Assembly (NCBI GenBank): GCA_963691655.1
Contig: OY829326.1
Coordinates: forward strand, 98,201,235-98,265,234
Source of the DNA: Toxonevra muliebris
Lineage: Eukaryota > Arthropoda > Insecta > Diptera > Pallopteridae
Reading direction: 5' to 3'
DNA: 64,000 nt
In this document: piece after piece, positions 11,496 through 23,689 of the stretch
How the letters are laid out: the number at the start of each line of letters is the position of its first letter
Position numbering within the stretch: the stretch's first letter is position 1
The notes under the pieces: model-generated
What the model was told of the DNA's origin: nothing
Seen by the model: the letters and a program-made list of their open reading frames with translations, nothing else
Databases searched by the model: none
Made by a program: the position numbers and the translations under genes

Positions 11496-12269
11496 AAAAA
11501 AATAAAAATACCACTAACTTAGTGTCTTTGTGTATGGTTTATACATACTTTTACCATATAAATCGAAATCCCATAAAAATAAGGTCCTGAATTAATGCTA
11601 GAATTCCGCAGTTCGATTCTGAAGAACTAATAGCGAAATTAATGAAACTAAAAGATGGTAACTATTACCATTTAAACATAAGCTTCTTGTGTCGTATTTG
11701 GTTCTTCGAACAAAACTTTATGTCGACACCAGAATCCGAAACGCTAAAGGAATTTTCTCCAATCTCAAAAACAAAAGCAACTGACTGAAACTTCGAATAT
11801 TTCGTTCCAATGCTTCACAACTAGTTTGTGGCTGTCGATATAACAAGAAGACTTCAGGTATTTTTAAACCCTTGTTAGCCCTCAGGTTGTTCTGTGTATC
11901 TGATGACCAAATATCTGGATATCGAGAAACAACTCCACAGAACATACAAGGAACATGCAAGTCAATCGATATTAAAATATGTGAGAAAAAAATAAATTGG
12001 AAATATATTTCGAAAATTAATAAAACTCTGCTTAATGTTGACGATTATAAGGGGACTTTTAGAAGTGGTCGGCTAAAAGAAACCTAACGCTACAGTCTGC
12101 ACGATGATATTATAGTCAACAACAATTTCTTAAGTGAAGTCAAAAGCAAGGAATTGGAGCCAATGGAAATCGTTCATATTGTGCAAGTTATATATATTCC
12201 TTCCCTGTCCATGCTGCCTTGGCAGTGTTCAGTGTTTGTGTGAACTTTGGTACATTCTTCACATAGGAC
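11496..12269. other. Unassigned sequence, possibly degraded piggyBac interior
   Basis: No clear coding region. It precedes the cysteine-rich relic at 12270-12405 and may be the eroded upstream part of that transposase. Confidence 0.35.
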
Positions 12270-12405
12270 ACGTCCCGAAAATTAAGCCAGCCTCTGAGGG
12301 ATGATTCAAATGCAAAGTTCCTGGTTGCGGTTAACGTACTCTAATGTACTGTACTAAATGTGATGTTCACTTAAGCTATAAAAGCGAACATAATTGTTTC
12401 TGCAA
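12270..12405 (+). pseudogene. piggyBac-type transposase C-terminal cysteine-rich relic
   Basis: In one frame with two stops the sequence reads FKCKVPGCG, a stop, then RTLMYCTKCDVHLSYK and EHNCFCKF. The spacing of cysteines and histidines matches the C-terminal RING-like/cysteine-rich domain of piggyBac transposases, preceded by the usual basic linker (PKIKPASEG). Only the tail end is recognisable. The LINE at 12426 begins immediately downstream and may have inserted into it. Confidence 0.6.
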
Positions 12406-12425
12406 ATTTAATACATGACAGCCAT

Positions 12426-14570
12426 GTGAGAAAATTTACTAGTAGTTTGGATGAAGTTGGTCTCAGTATAGTCAATACCACCATGCCAACTCGATTCGCA
12501 AGCAATGCTTCTCCTAGCTTACTTGATCTCTTTGTGGTTTCGGATATTTCCTCTGTGCTGTTATTTGATCAAATCTCTTTCATCTCTGATCACGATCTAA
12601 TTTTCTGTACATTGAATATTGATCCTACTCCTATTGTCGCAGAAAACACTCTTACTTACAGAGACTACAAGTCAATTGATTTCGCGTCATTGCATAATGA
12701 CTTATCTAACAGAAATTGGTCCGACTATTGGTTTCTTACCTCCGTTGATGATAAATTAAAATACTTTCTCGAAAACATTTCTAAACTATATGATAGCCAC
12801 GTACCCCTACGTGCGTGCCGTATTACAAATAGCACTTGTCCTTGGTTTACGCACTCGGTGAGGCTAGCCTTAAAGAAACGTCATAAAAGTTATAATAAAT
12901 GGAAGAGAAATCCTACAGAACAAAACCGAGAGTATTATAAAAAAGCCAGGAATGAAGCTACATCTACTGTTAAGCAGTCAAAGAAGATGTTCTTCACATC
13001 CAAGCTGAATCCTTCATTACCCCCTAAACAATTATGGTCCAATTTAAGGGAAATTGGTGTGCGTAAATTTAAATCCGGTGTGTGTGGGATTGATCCCAAT
13101 GCACTCAATGATTACTTTGCATGCGGTTCTCAATCAAATTCACCCAAGTTCTCTGATCATATGAATACTACCAAATCTCCAGCTGGGTTCCAGTTTGATG
13201 CTGTGTGTGAAACGGATGTGGCTCGCTGCATAAAGAAAATTAGATCGAATGCTATCGGAGAAGATGGTATTGCTATAAAATTTATAAAACTCATAACACC
13301 CTTTGTTCTCAGTCCTCCGACACACATTATTAATCACTGCATCACTAGCTCTCGTTTCCCTGAAATTTGGAAAGTGGCTACAGTTATTCCGATAGCAAAA
13401 ATATCGATGGCCTCAACACCAGCTGATTTCCGCCCTATTAGTATATTGTCATCTCTATCCAAAGTCTGTGAATCACTCATGGCTGTACAGATTTCTAGTA
13501 ACCTTAGTGAGTCTAGCCTTTTATTACCTCTCCAGTCTGGTTTCCGCTCTGGACACAGTTGTTCCACTGCTGTTGTAAAAATTCTGGACGATATTAGATT
13601 AGTAAATGAAGATTTATGTACAATTAACAAGTGGGCCAGTGATAACATGCTCAAATTAAATCCAATTAAATCATTTGTTCTGCCTATCTCGCAAGCGTCT
13701 TACTTACACACCGATATTTCCCCCATTGTTCTCAATGGAACCGGGCTGAAGTTCGTTAATAAGGTCAGGAGCCTTGGATTTATTATTAATTCATATCTTT
13801 CGTGTGATGATCAAATTAACTCTGTGGTGAGTAAAGCGTACGTGGTCCTGCGAAATCTCAGGATGGCTGCTGCATTTGTACCGCGTGAAACTAAACGTAA
13901 ACTAGTGTTGCAACTACTAGTGCCTACAATTACCTACTCGAAAGTTGTTTATAGTAAACTTCACTCAAGGTCTTCACACAAACTTCTCGTTGCATTTAAC
14001 AATGCTGCTCGCTACATATATGGTGTAAAAAAGTTCGAACATATCTCGGTTTATAGTAAGAAAATTCTTGGTCTTGATCTCTTCGGATACCTTGATGTCA
14101 GGAACTGTCTCTTTTTGCAGAGCCCCAATTATTTGTATGAAAAGCTTCAATTCTGTAAATCAAGCAGAAGTATTAACCTTCAAATCCATAGCCATAACTT
14201 TAGAAATTCAAGTAGGCTATTTTTTGTTAGCGCTATAAGGTTATGGAATTCATTGCCATCTAACATTAAGACAGTTTCTTTAAGCTTTTAGTTCTTCAAC
14301 ATTTTTCCTAGTCTATTTCTCTCTCTTTTTCTTCTTTTAATTACTTTATTTCTTCATTTGTTCCTTTCCTTTAGATCACTTTTAACCCTATTTAATTTTA
14401 ATATTAATTTGTTATTAAATTCATCATCTTATTTGACATTTACCTTATATTAAGCAATTTGTTGTTAATAACTTTACTAAATATGTTGTTATATTGTAAT
14501 AATAATTTGCGCATGTAAAAGATCATGTCTTAGATGCGAATACTCTCTAATTAAATAAAAATAAAAATAA
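12426..14570 (+). pseudogene. Non-LTR retrotransposon (LINE), copy 1, internally deleted RT
   Basis: The 621-residue frame 12426-14291 holds the C-terminal end of an APE-type endonuclease (SLLDLFVVSD then FISDHDLIFC, residues about 30-65), a connecting region, and the early RT blocks (IGEDGIAIKF, FPEIWKVATVIPIAK, PADFRPISILSSLSK, LQSGFRSGHSCSTAVVKILDDI, residues about 270-390). At residue about 392 it jumps in frame into the thumb region (NKWASDNMLKLNP), so the RT palm with the catalytic FADD block is missing. Two smaller deletions relative to the 44943 copy lie near 14118 (18 bases, in frame) and 14285 (about 13 bases, causing an early stop). The 3' UTR ends in a TAAATAAAAA-type tail near 14570. 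The element is 5'-truncated and cannot be active. Confidence 0.88.
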
Positions 14571-14762
14571 TTGGTAAACATTTTCATTTATGGTTATTTT
14601 TCTCCATAAAGTGATTTTTTTTTTCTATTTTACTTGATACTGCCCAACGAACCATATATGGTTCACTAGGTAATTCCAGATTTTAATACTTGTAATTAAG
14701 GGATTGAAAAAGTCATAGAACAAAAATTTTTCAGAATTAAGAATGATATCCCTTAAAAATTT
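14571..14762. other. Short AT-rich spacer
   Basis: Sequence between the LINE tail and the following TIR element. No feature seen. Confidence 0.4.
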
Positions 14763-15478
14763 TTTCAAGGGGGGAATAGGGTTAGACGGTTCTAAAAATC
14801 GATTTTTTTTTTTTTTCATAAATTGTTAGTAAAACTATTGAAAAATATGTTCCCAAAATTTTAAATGAACATTCCGACTCGTTCTATTGTTAAAAGCCAT
14901 TAAAGTGAGTAGCTCTTCTTCAGGCTCTGAGCGCGCCACTTTTTTCAAACGCGTTTTTCTCAAATCGACTTTTTTTGAACTTGCGTACACGCTAGTTTGA
15001 AAAGTTTTCAACCAATCGTTTTGAAAATTGGTAGTTACTTTCTTCACAGTATTGCGCTCTATATGAAGCTAAAGTTGTAGTATTATCATTATTTAAAACA
15101 ATTTTTTTTTTTCCAAAAAAAGTTGTAAAAAATGGGAAAAAATCATGCTTTTTTGTTTTGACCCCTGTAAAAAATTAAATTTTCTATTTTTTTGATAGCA
15201 TTTAGGTTCATATAGAAGAGAGACATAAATAAAAGTAAATTCCAATCTCGTTTCCAGAACGTACGCAAAATGCTGAGTCTGATTGTGACCTGCAATATGG
15301 GGTCGCTAATATCTTCGGTGTTTTTCAAGAAAATTCTTCAAAAACTTTATAGTATATACTTGAATATATATATAAAATATTCTAAAAGTTTCAATAAATT
15401 ATATTCATTTTTTATACTATAAAAAAATTCATGAAAATCATTGTTAAAACACTGTCCTAACCCTTAGCCCCTTTAACA
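14763..15478. mobile_element. Candidate TIR element (about 715 bp)
   Basis: The ends are imperfect inverted repeats: TTCAAGGGGGGAATAGGG then TTAGACGGTT on the left, and on the right, read inward, AAAGGGGCTAAGGGTTAGGA. Similarity runs about 40 bases at roughly 70% by eye. The interior is poly-T rich without coding capacity. Size and style match the neighbour at 15567. No target duplication established. Confidence 0.45.
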
Positions 15479-15566
15479 AAATTTGGTTTGTTGGGCAGGG
15501 AAGGGATATACATGAATGTAAAGGATCAACAGTTTTATACCGAATATGAACGACGAAGTGAAAAGT

Positions 15567-16280
15567 CTTAAGGAGGTATTTTACCCGAGATGGTCCGAAA
15601 AATCGATTTTTTTTTTAAACTTAATATTTTTGATGTAGACAACGAGTTTTATGAGAAAGAAGAAGGGGCAATTTATGGTCCTGGAATCGCTGATTAACCG
15701 TAAGTTACATCATTTGTAAATCTTTAAACTCGGTTTTCTCGAACCATTTTTTTCGGGACGGTGGACACGATTCACAAAAAACCACTTATCCAATTGACTT
15801 GAAATTTTACAAGGCTACTAAGCAAATATATAGGTATGGTCTTATCTAGGATTATGGCGAAAGCATTTGTTTAACTAATGTTTTTAAAGCAAAATATAAA
15901 CAAAAACAGGGCAAAAAATCGTCATTTTTTTCAAACGTCTGATTTAAATTGAAGAAAAAATTTTTTTCTTATTCCCTAGATGAGGCGATAGCAGGAAGTC
16001 TCACAATTACAAAATGGGTTACATTTTGTGTTTCAGAATATTTAAACCGGAGATATCATGTCCACCATGGAGCACCTATTTTCGGCAGGCTCAAATTCGA
16101 GGCGTTGAATGAACCATTATTAACAAAGATATTTTTAACATTAAAAACGAAAATTATTGTTCAAAACCTGTAGATAAACTTGCAAAAAAACTCGAATAAA
16201 AATATTGAAAAGCTTTCCATTTACAACGATTTGAAAACATCGATATTTCGCACCATCTCGGGTAGATTACCCTCTTGAAG
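15567..16280. mobile_element. Candidate TIR element (about 710 bp)
   Basis: The left end (AAGGAGGTATTTTACCCGAG, then ATGGTCCGAAAAATCGAT) is mirrored at the right end, read inward (AAGAGGGTAATCTACCCGAG, then ATGGTGCGAAATATCGAT). The inner 20 bases around ACCCGAGATGGT are nearly perfect. No transposase is seen. The superfamily is unknown because no target duplication is clear. Confidence 0.6.
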
Positions 16281-19159
16281 TTGGGTTTTTTGATCATGCA
16301 GAGCATCACACTTGCGACCACTGCGAGCTTATAGTTCATTATTTCTGTACTTCACTTCTTTGAACTATTGAGCGTTTTTTAGGAAGCTAAGTAAGTCCAG
16401 TCTGAGAATCAGTAAAAACTTCAAGTCATTGAAGCACACAAATGTCTAGATGCTTCTTATGTATTTGCCATAAAGACTTATGCTCTTCTTTTCAGGAAAT
16501 ATTTGCAAAAATTTCTTTCCTCACTATGCTTCTGTTCATCTCACCTCCATAACCAAATCAAGTGCAAATTAAGCTGGTCAGGTACGGTCTGTTTTAGAAG
16601 TAAGGAATACTGATTCAAGGGAGCGCAGATACATAAATCTTTTTTAAATACTTAAATAATTACGTTATAATTTAGCTAAAACTAAAATATTTACTGAAAA
16701 TTTGGAAACAATGGATAAATAGAAAATTATAAACATTTCTAATGTTTCAGAGAGTTATTCTCGTTTATATTCGTGTAAAAAATAATTTTTCTTTAGAAAA
16801 TATTGCCACTTAAGGAACAATTTATGCGATTTATTGTGGATATTTAGGAAAACCAATTTGATTTCTTAACAATAAAGATGGAAAAAGCAATTAGATTTAA
16901 TCTATAATATAGCAGCAAAGTTTTCGATTGGAATTCATTTAAATGCTATGAAATTTTAGACAAATTTTGCGCAAAATCAGCTAAAAACAAAAATCATCAT
17001 ACAAATATGGAGAATAAAACGGAAATTAATTGTGCGCAGCAATACGGAAGATTTTACGCAAACATAAGCAAAATACACACATACCTATTTAATACATGGA
17101 TACCCAATGGGAAAAGATTTAAATTATTTACCAATGTAGCACCAATGAAGCGGTGATTCTGTGTTCTTCTGGAAGCTTCTAGAAGCTTAAAAAAAGCATT
17201 TTTCTAGAGGGGAGAGGTGTGAGAGCTAATTACGGAGAGCTATTTACATTAAGAAATTGAAATCATAGTTTTTGATCAAAAATTGAATAATCAGTCATTT
17301 GAAAATTGTCTCAGTTCGGAGTTATCTAATAATTAATAGATTTGATAAAAAACGAAAAGCATTTGTATTTTTGAGACATCAGTTATTTTTGTATTTATCA
17401 AAGTCAATTGTATAAGAATGTATTACATTTTGAATCTTTTATTTAAAACCTTAGTTTACTGAAGTTACCTGAAAATCGAAGCTTAGATGGGTTTGTTTCT
17501 CTTGACATAATTTTTTAGTTGTAAATACAATATTTTTCGAATTGCGAGAACAGTTTTTTTCTGATGTCCTTAAGGGCACAACGCTCTCCTAATATATCAG
17601 CTTTTGAAAACCGTACCTTATTTCCCCGTTGGGTTAAAAGAATCTATCGAAGCGTATTGATAATAAAACTAACATAATTTTTCGCCAATATTTGGGCAAA
17701 ACTATAACGAAATTAATAAGATTTATTAACCTCAAGTCATGATTTGAACGTATGAACGTACGTATGTATGTATGTATGTATGAAATATAAATATTGACAA
17801 TAAAGTTTTGAAGTTAAAATTGGTTAAAAGACCAAAACTTAACTACATACGAACAAAATCTGCGTAGTTAAAGAGAAATTAACGATAACGAATGAATTCA
17901 ACATTTAACATTAAATATTGGCATAGAATTACAATTAAAACATGCTGAGTGACAATGAAGTGTACCAAATGATGATGATCAGGTATGAGTATAAAATAAG
18001 GTAAGGTTGAGTATCAACGATGTTTGCTATCACAATAATAAAAAAAAAAAAACAAAAACAAAGATAGTTGAGTGTGACAAATTCAAACACGTAGAGTAAA
18101 AGTAATTTATTAAATTATTTACGCTTATGGTTACATCGCAGATACACATTCATACACACATACATATTTATGAATACATATATACAAACGTATAGAAATT
18201 TTCCCTTTTTCTTGATTATTGCTGTTATAATATACAATTATTACATATTATAATTTATAATTTTTGGTTACGTTCAATTTGTTAAAATAATATAAAAGAC
18301 AAAATTCTCCCACCACACACAAACACATCACTGTCACACACACACACACATGCATTTGAACGTGTATCACTCTTATCTATGTAAATGTGTATATGTATGT
18401 GTGTATACTTGATATATTTAAGAATGAGGAGTAAATTATTTTCGGTTACTCAACATTTAATTCGGTTAACCACACGTATCGATGAATTTGATGAGTTCGT
18501 TTGGTATAGTCTCATACATCAGCAGTAGCAACAACAGCAACAACAACAATGACAGCAACAACTGTATGTTGTTGATGTTGATGAAATTGATGTCGATGCG
18601 CATAATTACAAGATAATTTTCTTATTTTCTCTAGAAGAAGACACAAGACAAGCTTTTAATAGCCACTATGGTCTGTCTTTCTATCTGTCTGTTTGTCTGT
18701 CTGTCTGTCGGCCCGTCTGAATTTTATATCATGCTTATATATAAATATCAATGGAAATTTAACATTATTCAACCTAAGCGAATCTCGCTGCACATGAATA
18801 AAAACGTTTCAAATAACACTCAGCTACAAATTTCGGAATTTTTTGTACCCCCGTAGCAGATATTCCAGATTCGATGATTAAAAGACTTACTTATCAGTAG
18901 AAGAAGTCTCCGATTATGGCACTCATCTCGCTCATAACAACCTCAAATCATGTAAACCAATCGAAAAAAAAGTTTCATTGCAATAGCTCAGCATCATAGC
19001 AATACCTTGACCTGTAGCCCGGGACATCGCGACACGAACTTCACTTAATGATTCTCAGGCTTAATTTGTAATAATACCACTAAGTATAGTCATGCGTGAA
19101 ATCGAATCTTAATGCACGATTAGCAGAACATAATGGACGAACTAAAAATGGAAAAAAAC
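16281..19159. other. AT-rich and simple-repeat-rich region without recognised gene
   Basis: It holds a TATG run (about 17758-17782), CA runs near 18337-18352, CAACAG-type repeats near 18525-18560 and CTGT words near 18675-18710. A palindrome AGCTTCTAGAAGCT lies near 17172-17187. No open frame carries a motif. Confidence 0.5.
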
Positions 19160-19164
19160 AGAAA

Positions 19165-19330
19165 AACTCATGAGACGTGTCAAGACTGACGGCAATCATC
19201 ACAGGTTTCTGGCAAATTGGACTGCAAGCAGCGTCCTTCACAATACTTTCTGCTGGATTTGCAAACAGCCCGAGGAACAGGAAACTATAGTCCACTTCCT
19301 CTGTATGAAAGGAATGTTCGAGAATACTGT
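19165..19330 (+). pseudogene. LINE C-terminal zinc-knuckle relic
   Basis: A short frame reads FCWICKQPEEQETIVHFLC, matching the CxxC...ETxxHxLxxC pattern at the C-terminus of LOA/jockey-type LINE ORF2 proteins. Only about 50 residues are recognisable. The following sequence passes into a Tc1-like relic, so the LINE piece was probably cut off by that insertion or by deletion. Confidence 0.5.
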
Positions 19331-19379
19331 GCAAACCACTCTTCGGCAACCTCGGAAATTTATCCAAACCAAAGCAAAC

Positions 19380-19830
19380 AGCTTAAGAAAAATCTCTTAA
19401 CTCATTTAAAATTCAATCATAAATACAAAACCTGGACCTTTCAATCTTGCAAAACGTTTTGTTCTTAGATGAGAGCAAAATTGATTGACGGAAAACAATT
19501 TTTTACAAGGCCACACTGTAAAAGAGTCGACCGTAGACATACACCGGGTACGGTATAGCACCAAGGAGGTTGTGTTGTGGTATGGATCCAACGTATCACA
19601 TTCGGGGAATTATGAAATACAACGACTATAAAAACGTTTTAAGAGTCATTGTACCTAGGCAAGCTAGCTTGAAAATGCCGTCTGATTGGACGTTCCCACA
19701 GGATCATCACCCAAAGTGCACGTTTAAATTGATAAAAGCTTGCCTTGTATTCTTGATATGGGAAAACAAGAGTAATTTCCGCGATATAATTCCAAGTAAG
19801 GTGTCTAGTATGATAAGAAGAATTAAGGTA
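19380..19830 (+). pseudogene. Tc1-like transposase relic
   Basis: Broken plus-strand frames contain THLKFNHKYKTWTF, then DGKQFFTRPHCKRVDR, then IRGIMKYNDYKNVL and WTFPQDHHPKCT. These line up with the Tc1 catalytic core: the segment before the first aspartate, the DGKxxVWR region, the GIMxxxxYxxIL region and the QQDNDPKHT block. The second catalytic aspartate region is altered (QDHHP instead of QDNDP). Frameshifts and a stop make it a dead copy. No TIR pair was located. Confidence 0.65.
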
Positions 19831-21007
19831 TGATTTATTGTTTGAAAAAGCTGATAAAGCCATTGTTAAAAATTAATAAATAAAAAATTATATTTGAAAC
19901 ATTTGCTTACCACAATTACTACTTAAAGTGCAAAACCATAATATATTTTTCTTGCCCGTAATTCATTGAACAGGGACTGTACTTGTCACGTGTCAATATC
20001 ATGAAACACCGAAGACTACAACCTTCACAATTAGTTATAATTTGGCACTCTCCCTTTTTTCGTCGTTTCTTTTTCATTCTCCCCGTTGCTTATCTTCCTT
20101 CTCTAATTATTATAATTAACAAAATGCTTTGTATTGAATCCAGAAAAAGGAGAGGTGCTGGGAGGACTTTATGGATTTTCCAAATTTTTTCTGCTGGGCT
20201 GATATTTGTAATCCCAGTTCAGAAACTGAACCTTTTCCATAAATAAAACAAAAATAAAATTCTAGATCCGTCATTACCCCTGAGTGTTGATTTCCTTAAA
20301 AAAAAGGAGCTTTACCTAGTTGGAAATTATAGCATCTAATGGATTATGAAAATTTTTTGATGAAACCTTAGGAAGGTATTGATTAACTGAACACTTTCAA
20401 TTGAAACCAGCAAGTAATATGTAATTCCCCATTCAAACAGCTATCCAAATACAGTCAGCTTAACTCTTAAGTTACCAAGCGTGTCTCTAGACACCCTTCA
20501 TCAAAACGGGTGTAATTACCACTTTAATATTTTTTGCCGCTACATTTTATTATATCGTTTATGAAATTCCCGAAGCTATTAAAAAAATGCACTAGTTATG
20601 ATGCGTATTACAGACGTTAGCGACAGTCAAAGTCAAAAATTTGTAAAAAAAAACAAGAAAATTAATTATTTTGATTCAATTTGAGATAAAAGTGAAAAAA
20701 ATAAACAAAATATTTCCTGTCATAGTAGCTAGATAAAAAAAACTAGCTGCGAGTAGCTAGGACTGTAAATTTTTTAAACGAAACTAGTCATTGCAATATT
20801 GCCTACCATAATCAAAGAATCGAAAGCTACCCATTTAACTCAGCCAAAGCCCATAACTAAAACACAAATAATCGAAGTTTATTATCCGAACCTCAATTAT
20901 TCCATTCTTTTAACTGCTCCGAAAACTGCCTATCGAAGATAAATTTTGGCAGCTGAAGATATAACTTCGAAATCTATCGATAGTCGAATGAACCTTCTCT
21001 TTATTTT
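19831..21007. other. Unassigned AT-rich sequence
   Basis: Nothing recognisable as a gene. At 20459 a TTAA is followed by CTCTTAAGTTACC, which looks like a piggyBac-type end, but I found no partner end. Confidence 0.45.
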
Positions 21008-21122
21008 ATGGTACAACTGCCCATGGAGTCCCTAGGCGGAGATTTTCGAATTCATTTATGTTATGTGAGTTTTATTTGTATGTGAATGGAGGAGGCCTAC
21101 AGTTTTATGCCGAATCCGAACT
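21008..21122 (-). mobile_element. tRNA-derived SINE, 3' fragment
   Basis: Read on the minus strand it has GGATTCGGCATAAAACTGTA, then the CCATTC, ACAAATAAAACTCACAT and ATGAATTC blocks and the final GGGCAGTTGTACC. This is the same order as the SINE tail at 34577-34712. The tRNA-like head is missing; the sequence changes to RTE-like material at about 21122. Confidence 0.65.
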
Positions 21123-21124
21123 TT

Positions 21125-21600
21125 TTATTCTTCTTCTTTTGTCCTGAAACTCCTAAGGAGAGCATAGAGCCATAATGAATCGTCTCGATCGAAGGCGATT
21201 TTTAACGATGATTTTGATTTTCTTTCAGGACTTTCGTGAATCATAAATTTCTTTCTCCAACGTGCTTTTCCACGTGGCTTTTGGCCACCCAAGTTTTCTG
21301 CTGCCTTGTAGATTCCACTCAAGGGCTTGGCGGCATATTTCATTGGTCGGTTTGTGGAGAATGTGTTCGATTCACTTCCATCTGCGTATTTTGATCTTGT
21401 TAGCTAAAGGTATCTGGTTGCATTTTTGGTGTAAATCGGCGACCAGACTTTATGTATACGCTTCAAGTATTTGTTGACGAATATTTGTAGTTTATTCATC
21501 AGCTGACCAGTGGCAAGCTACGTCTCGCACTCATATAGCAAGACTGATTTTACATCAAATGAACAGAAAATAGGACTTTCAATTAAAACCAAGATCCGAA
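21125..21600 (-). pseudogene. RTE-type LINE C-terminal relic
   Basis: Minus-strand fragments read VKSVLLYECETWL and NKLQIFVNKYLKRI at about 21560-21430, then NEICRQALEWNLQGSRKLG and a WPKATWKSTLEKEI stretch at about 21345-21255. This order (LLYGCETW, NKLQxFxNxCLRRI, ARQALxWNPQGKRKRGRP) is the well-known end of RTE-like ORF2. Frames shift between pieces. The SINE fragment abuts it. Confidence 0.7.
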
Positions 21601-21699
21601 TTATTATAATCATTTTCTTTATTCTATAATCGAACGCAGGGCTTATAGATGCATGTTTTCCTAAGTATTCAATGTTGTGTTATTGTATTCAGTATAATC

Positions 21700-22290
21700 A
21701 ATTTTGTCTCTTTTCGGCTTCAGCTGTCCTCTACCAAGTTATACGTAGTCCACCATAGTATTTTTGTGTATGCCCCTAAAGAGTTCCATAAAAGCGCCTG
21801 CTGCATTTGTGGTGTCATTTGAGATATAACAAATTTCTGTGAAACTGTTCTGCCGCGTCAAGGCTGGACACTCACATAGAATATGGAATGTCGTCTATTT
21901 GTCCTCCATACCTAGACGACACTCTATCTCGTTTGACAGACCTAATTTACTTAGGTGATATCTGACCATATAGCGGCCGGATAGAAAGCCCACGAGCACC
22001 CTGAAATCCGCTTTATTTAAAATCAGGGATTGGATGAATACGAACAAGATACCAATAAGATAGCAATTCCTCTTTCGCCCACGCTTTTATGATTGATTTA
22101 GAACTAGTCTAGCCGATTCCACAAAATGGATAGGGGCCTGTGTATAGAGGCGATGAACCCTGCCTAGCAAGTTCGTCAGCAGCTGCATTGTGGCCCAACA
22201 ACGCGTAACTTTGATATGGGTAGAAAGCTGCTGAAGACTATCAAAATAGCCCTTCAGAGCTGCTTGGCAGTCAGAATTCAATTCAGTAGC
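21700..22290 (-). pseudogene. LINE RNase H relic
   Basis: The minus-strand frame 22281-22087 begins NSDCQAALKGYFDSLQQ, the SDSQAALKAI-type block of LINE RNase H domains. It continues with a CWATMQLLTNLLGRVHRLYTQ stretch that corresponds to the usual GHxxxxGNExADELA region in another frame. The rest down to about 21700 looks like eroded C-terminal sequence. Dead fragment. Confidence 0.5.
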
Positions 22291-23689
22291 TTAGAACTTA
22301 AATACTGAAAAAGAAGAGGAATTTAAATTTGTTTAGCGAGTCAAAATAGGCAAATGAACTAAAATACATCTTAACTAACAAATAATGGAAAAAACACAAT
22401 AACAAAAAATATATGAAATTTTATGAAGAAATACATGTAACTACTGTAAAATATCTTTGTTGCTTAGTGTAATGGCAATTTTAGATTTACAACGATATAT
22501 AAGACTGGAAGAAGATTCAAGTGTATGTATGAAGGTATGTATCTAAGAGTAATATCGGCGCATCATTACATTTTCGTTTTAGTTATTCGTTCTGCTACTG
22601 AATTTCATCTTATTTAATGCAAATGATCCATCATCATCTTCGCCATCTTCAACAACATCATCATGATTATTATTACAATCATTATTGCTGCATAGTAGAG
22701 TGTATTGCTTTTACTGTTGCTGCTATTCTGTTTCTGAGCTACATAGCTGCTACTGGTGTTGTTGTTGATGACGATGAAATCAGACTGTCAAGCATATTGA
22801 CAGCATTTTCATTTGTATGTCTGAATGCATATCGTGTATATGTATAAATATGTGTGTGTGTGTGTGAATGCATTATCAGCCATCGGGGGCCAACGACGTT
22901 GTCGATGCCGACGCCGCCGCCACCTCATCCGCCATTAACTAAAGAGAATAGTGTTTGTGCGCTGAGTGTTGCTGACACCATCCATGTTCGTTCGATTCCG
23001 GTGATGGGCGACAACATTATAATATTATACTTAGAGTGACTTGCCTTGCCTTGCTTTGCCTGTCTGCCTGCCTGACTGCCTTACTGCCTTCGACTTGGAG
23101 ATAATGAAGTGAAATTACATTGCAAAATTGCTAGTAATTTTTATTTAAATTAAAGATGAAAATATTTCAATTTTATTCATGCGCAAGATGAAAAGAAAAA
23201 CGTTGAAATTTTCATTTCATGGAAATCAATTTGTAAAACAACAAAAAACTTCAAATTAAAATATTCCTAATAATTTTTTCTCTATAATATTCTACACCAT
23301 TTTACGTGTACATAAATATTAAATTTTCCACCAACAGCAAAAACAACAAAGCTCTGAATTGGACTCTGTTAGAAAATAGAAAATTGTGCGAGACCACGCT
23401 TAAAAATTTTTCGTACAAATATTTACACAACTCTCTAACAACTTGTGCAAACACAGTCAAATTTGCGCCAATACATACACACAAGCATGACTGGATGTGT
23501 TTATATGTGTTTGTGTAAATGGATTTGTGTTTGCTTGGCATTTAAAAATTTTTGCTTAATTTTATTCAAAACAAAAATCATCAAATTTTTATACATATTT
23601 TTTATAAAAACAATAAGAAATTGTGCTGAACTTTGTCGAACTTGGATATACTCTACAAAAAGAATATTTGGAACATTCGGAAAGCAATT
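22291..23689. other. Simple-repeat-rich, unique-looking region
   Basis: CATCATCAT and GTTGTT runs near 22620-22770, a GT run near 22853-22866 and CCGCCGCCACC near 22912. Repeated TGCCT words lie near 23042-23090. No motif-bearing frame. Confidence 0.5.

Noticed and set aside
20459..20520. TTAA followed by CTCTTAAGTTACC, like a piggyBac end
   Set aside because: No matching inverted end flanked by TTAA was found downstream. Similar orphan ends at 55390 and 56938 were rejected for the same reason.
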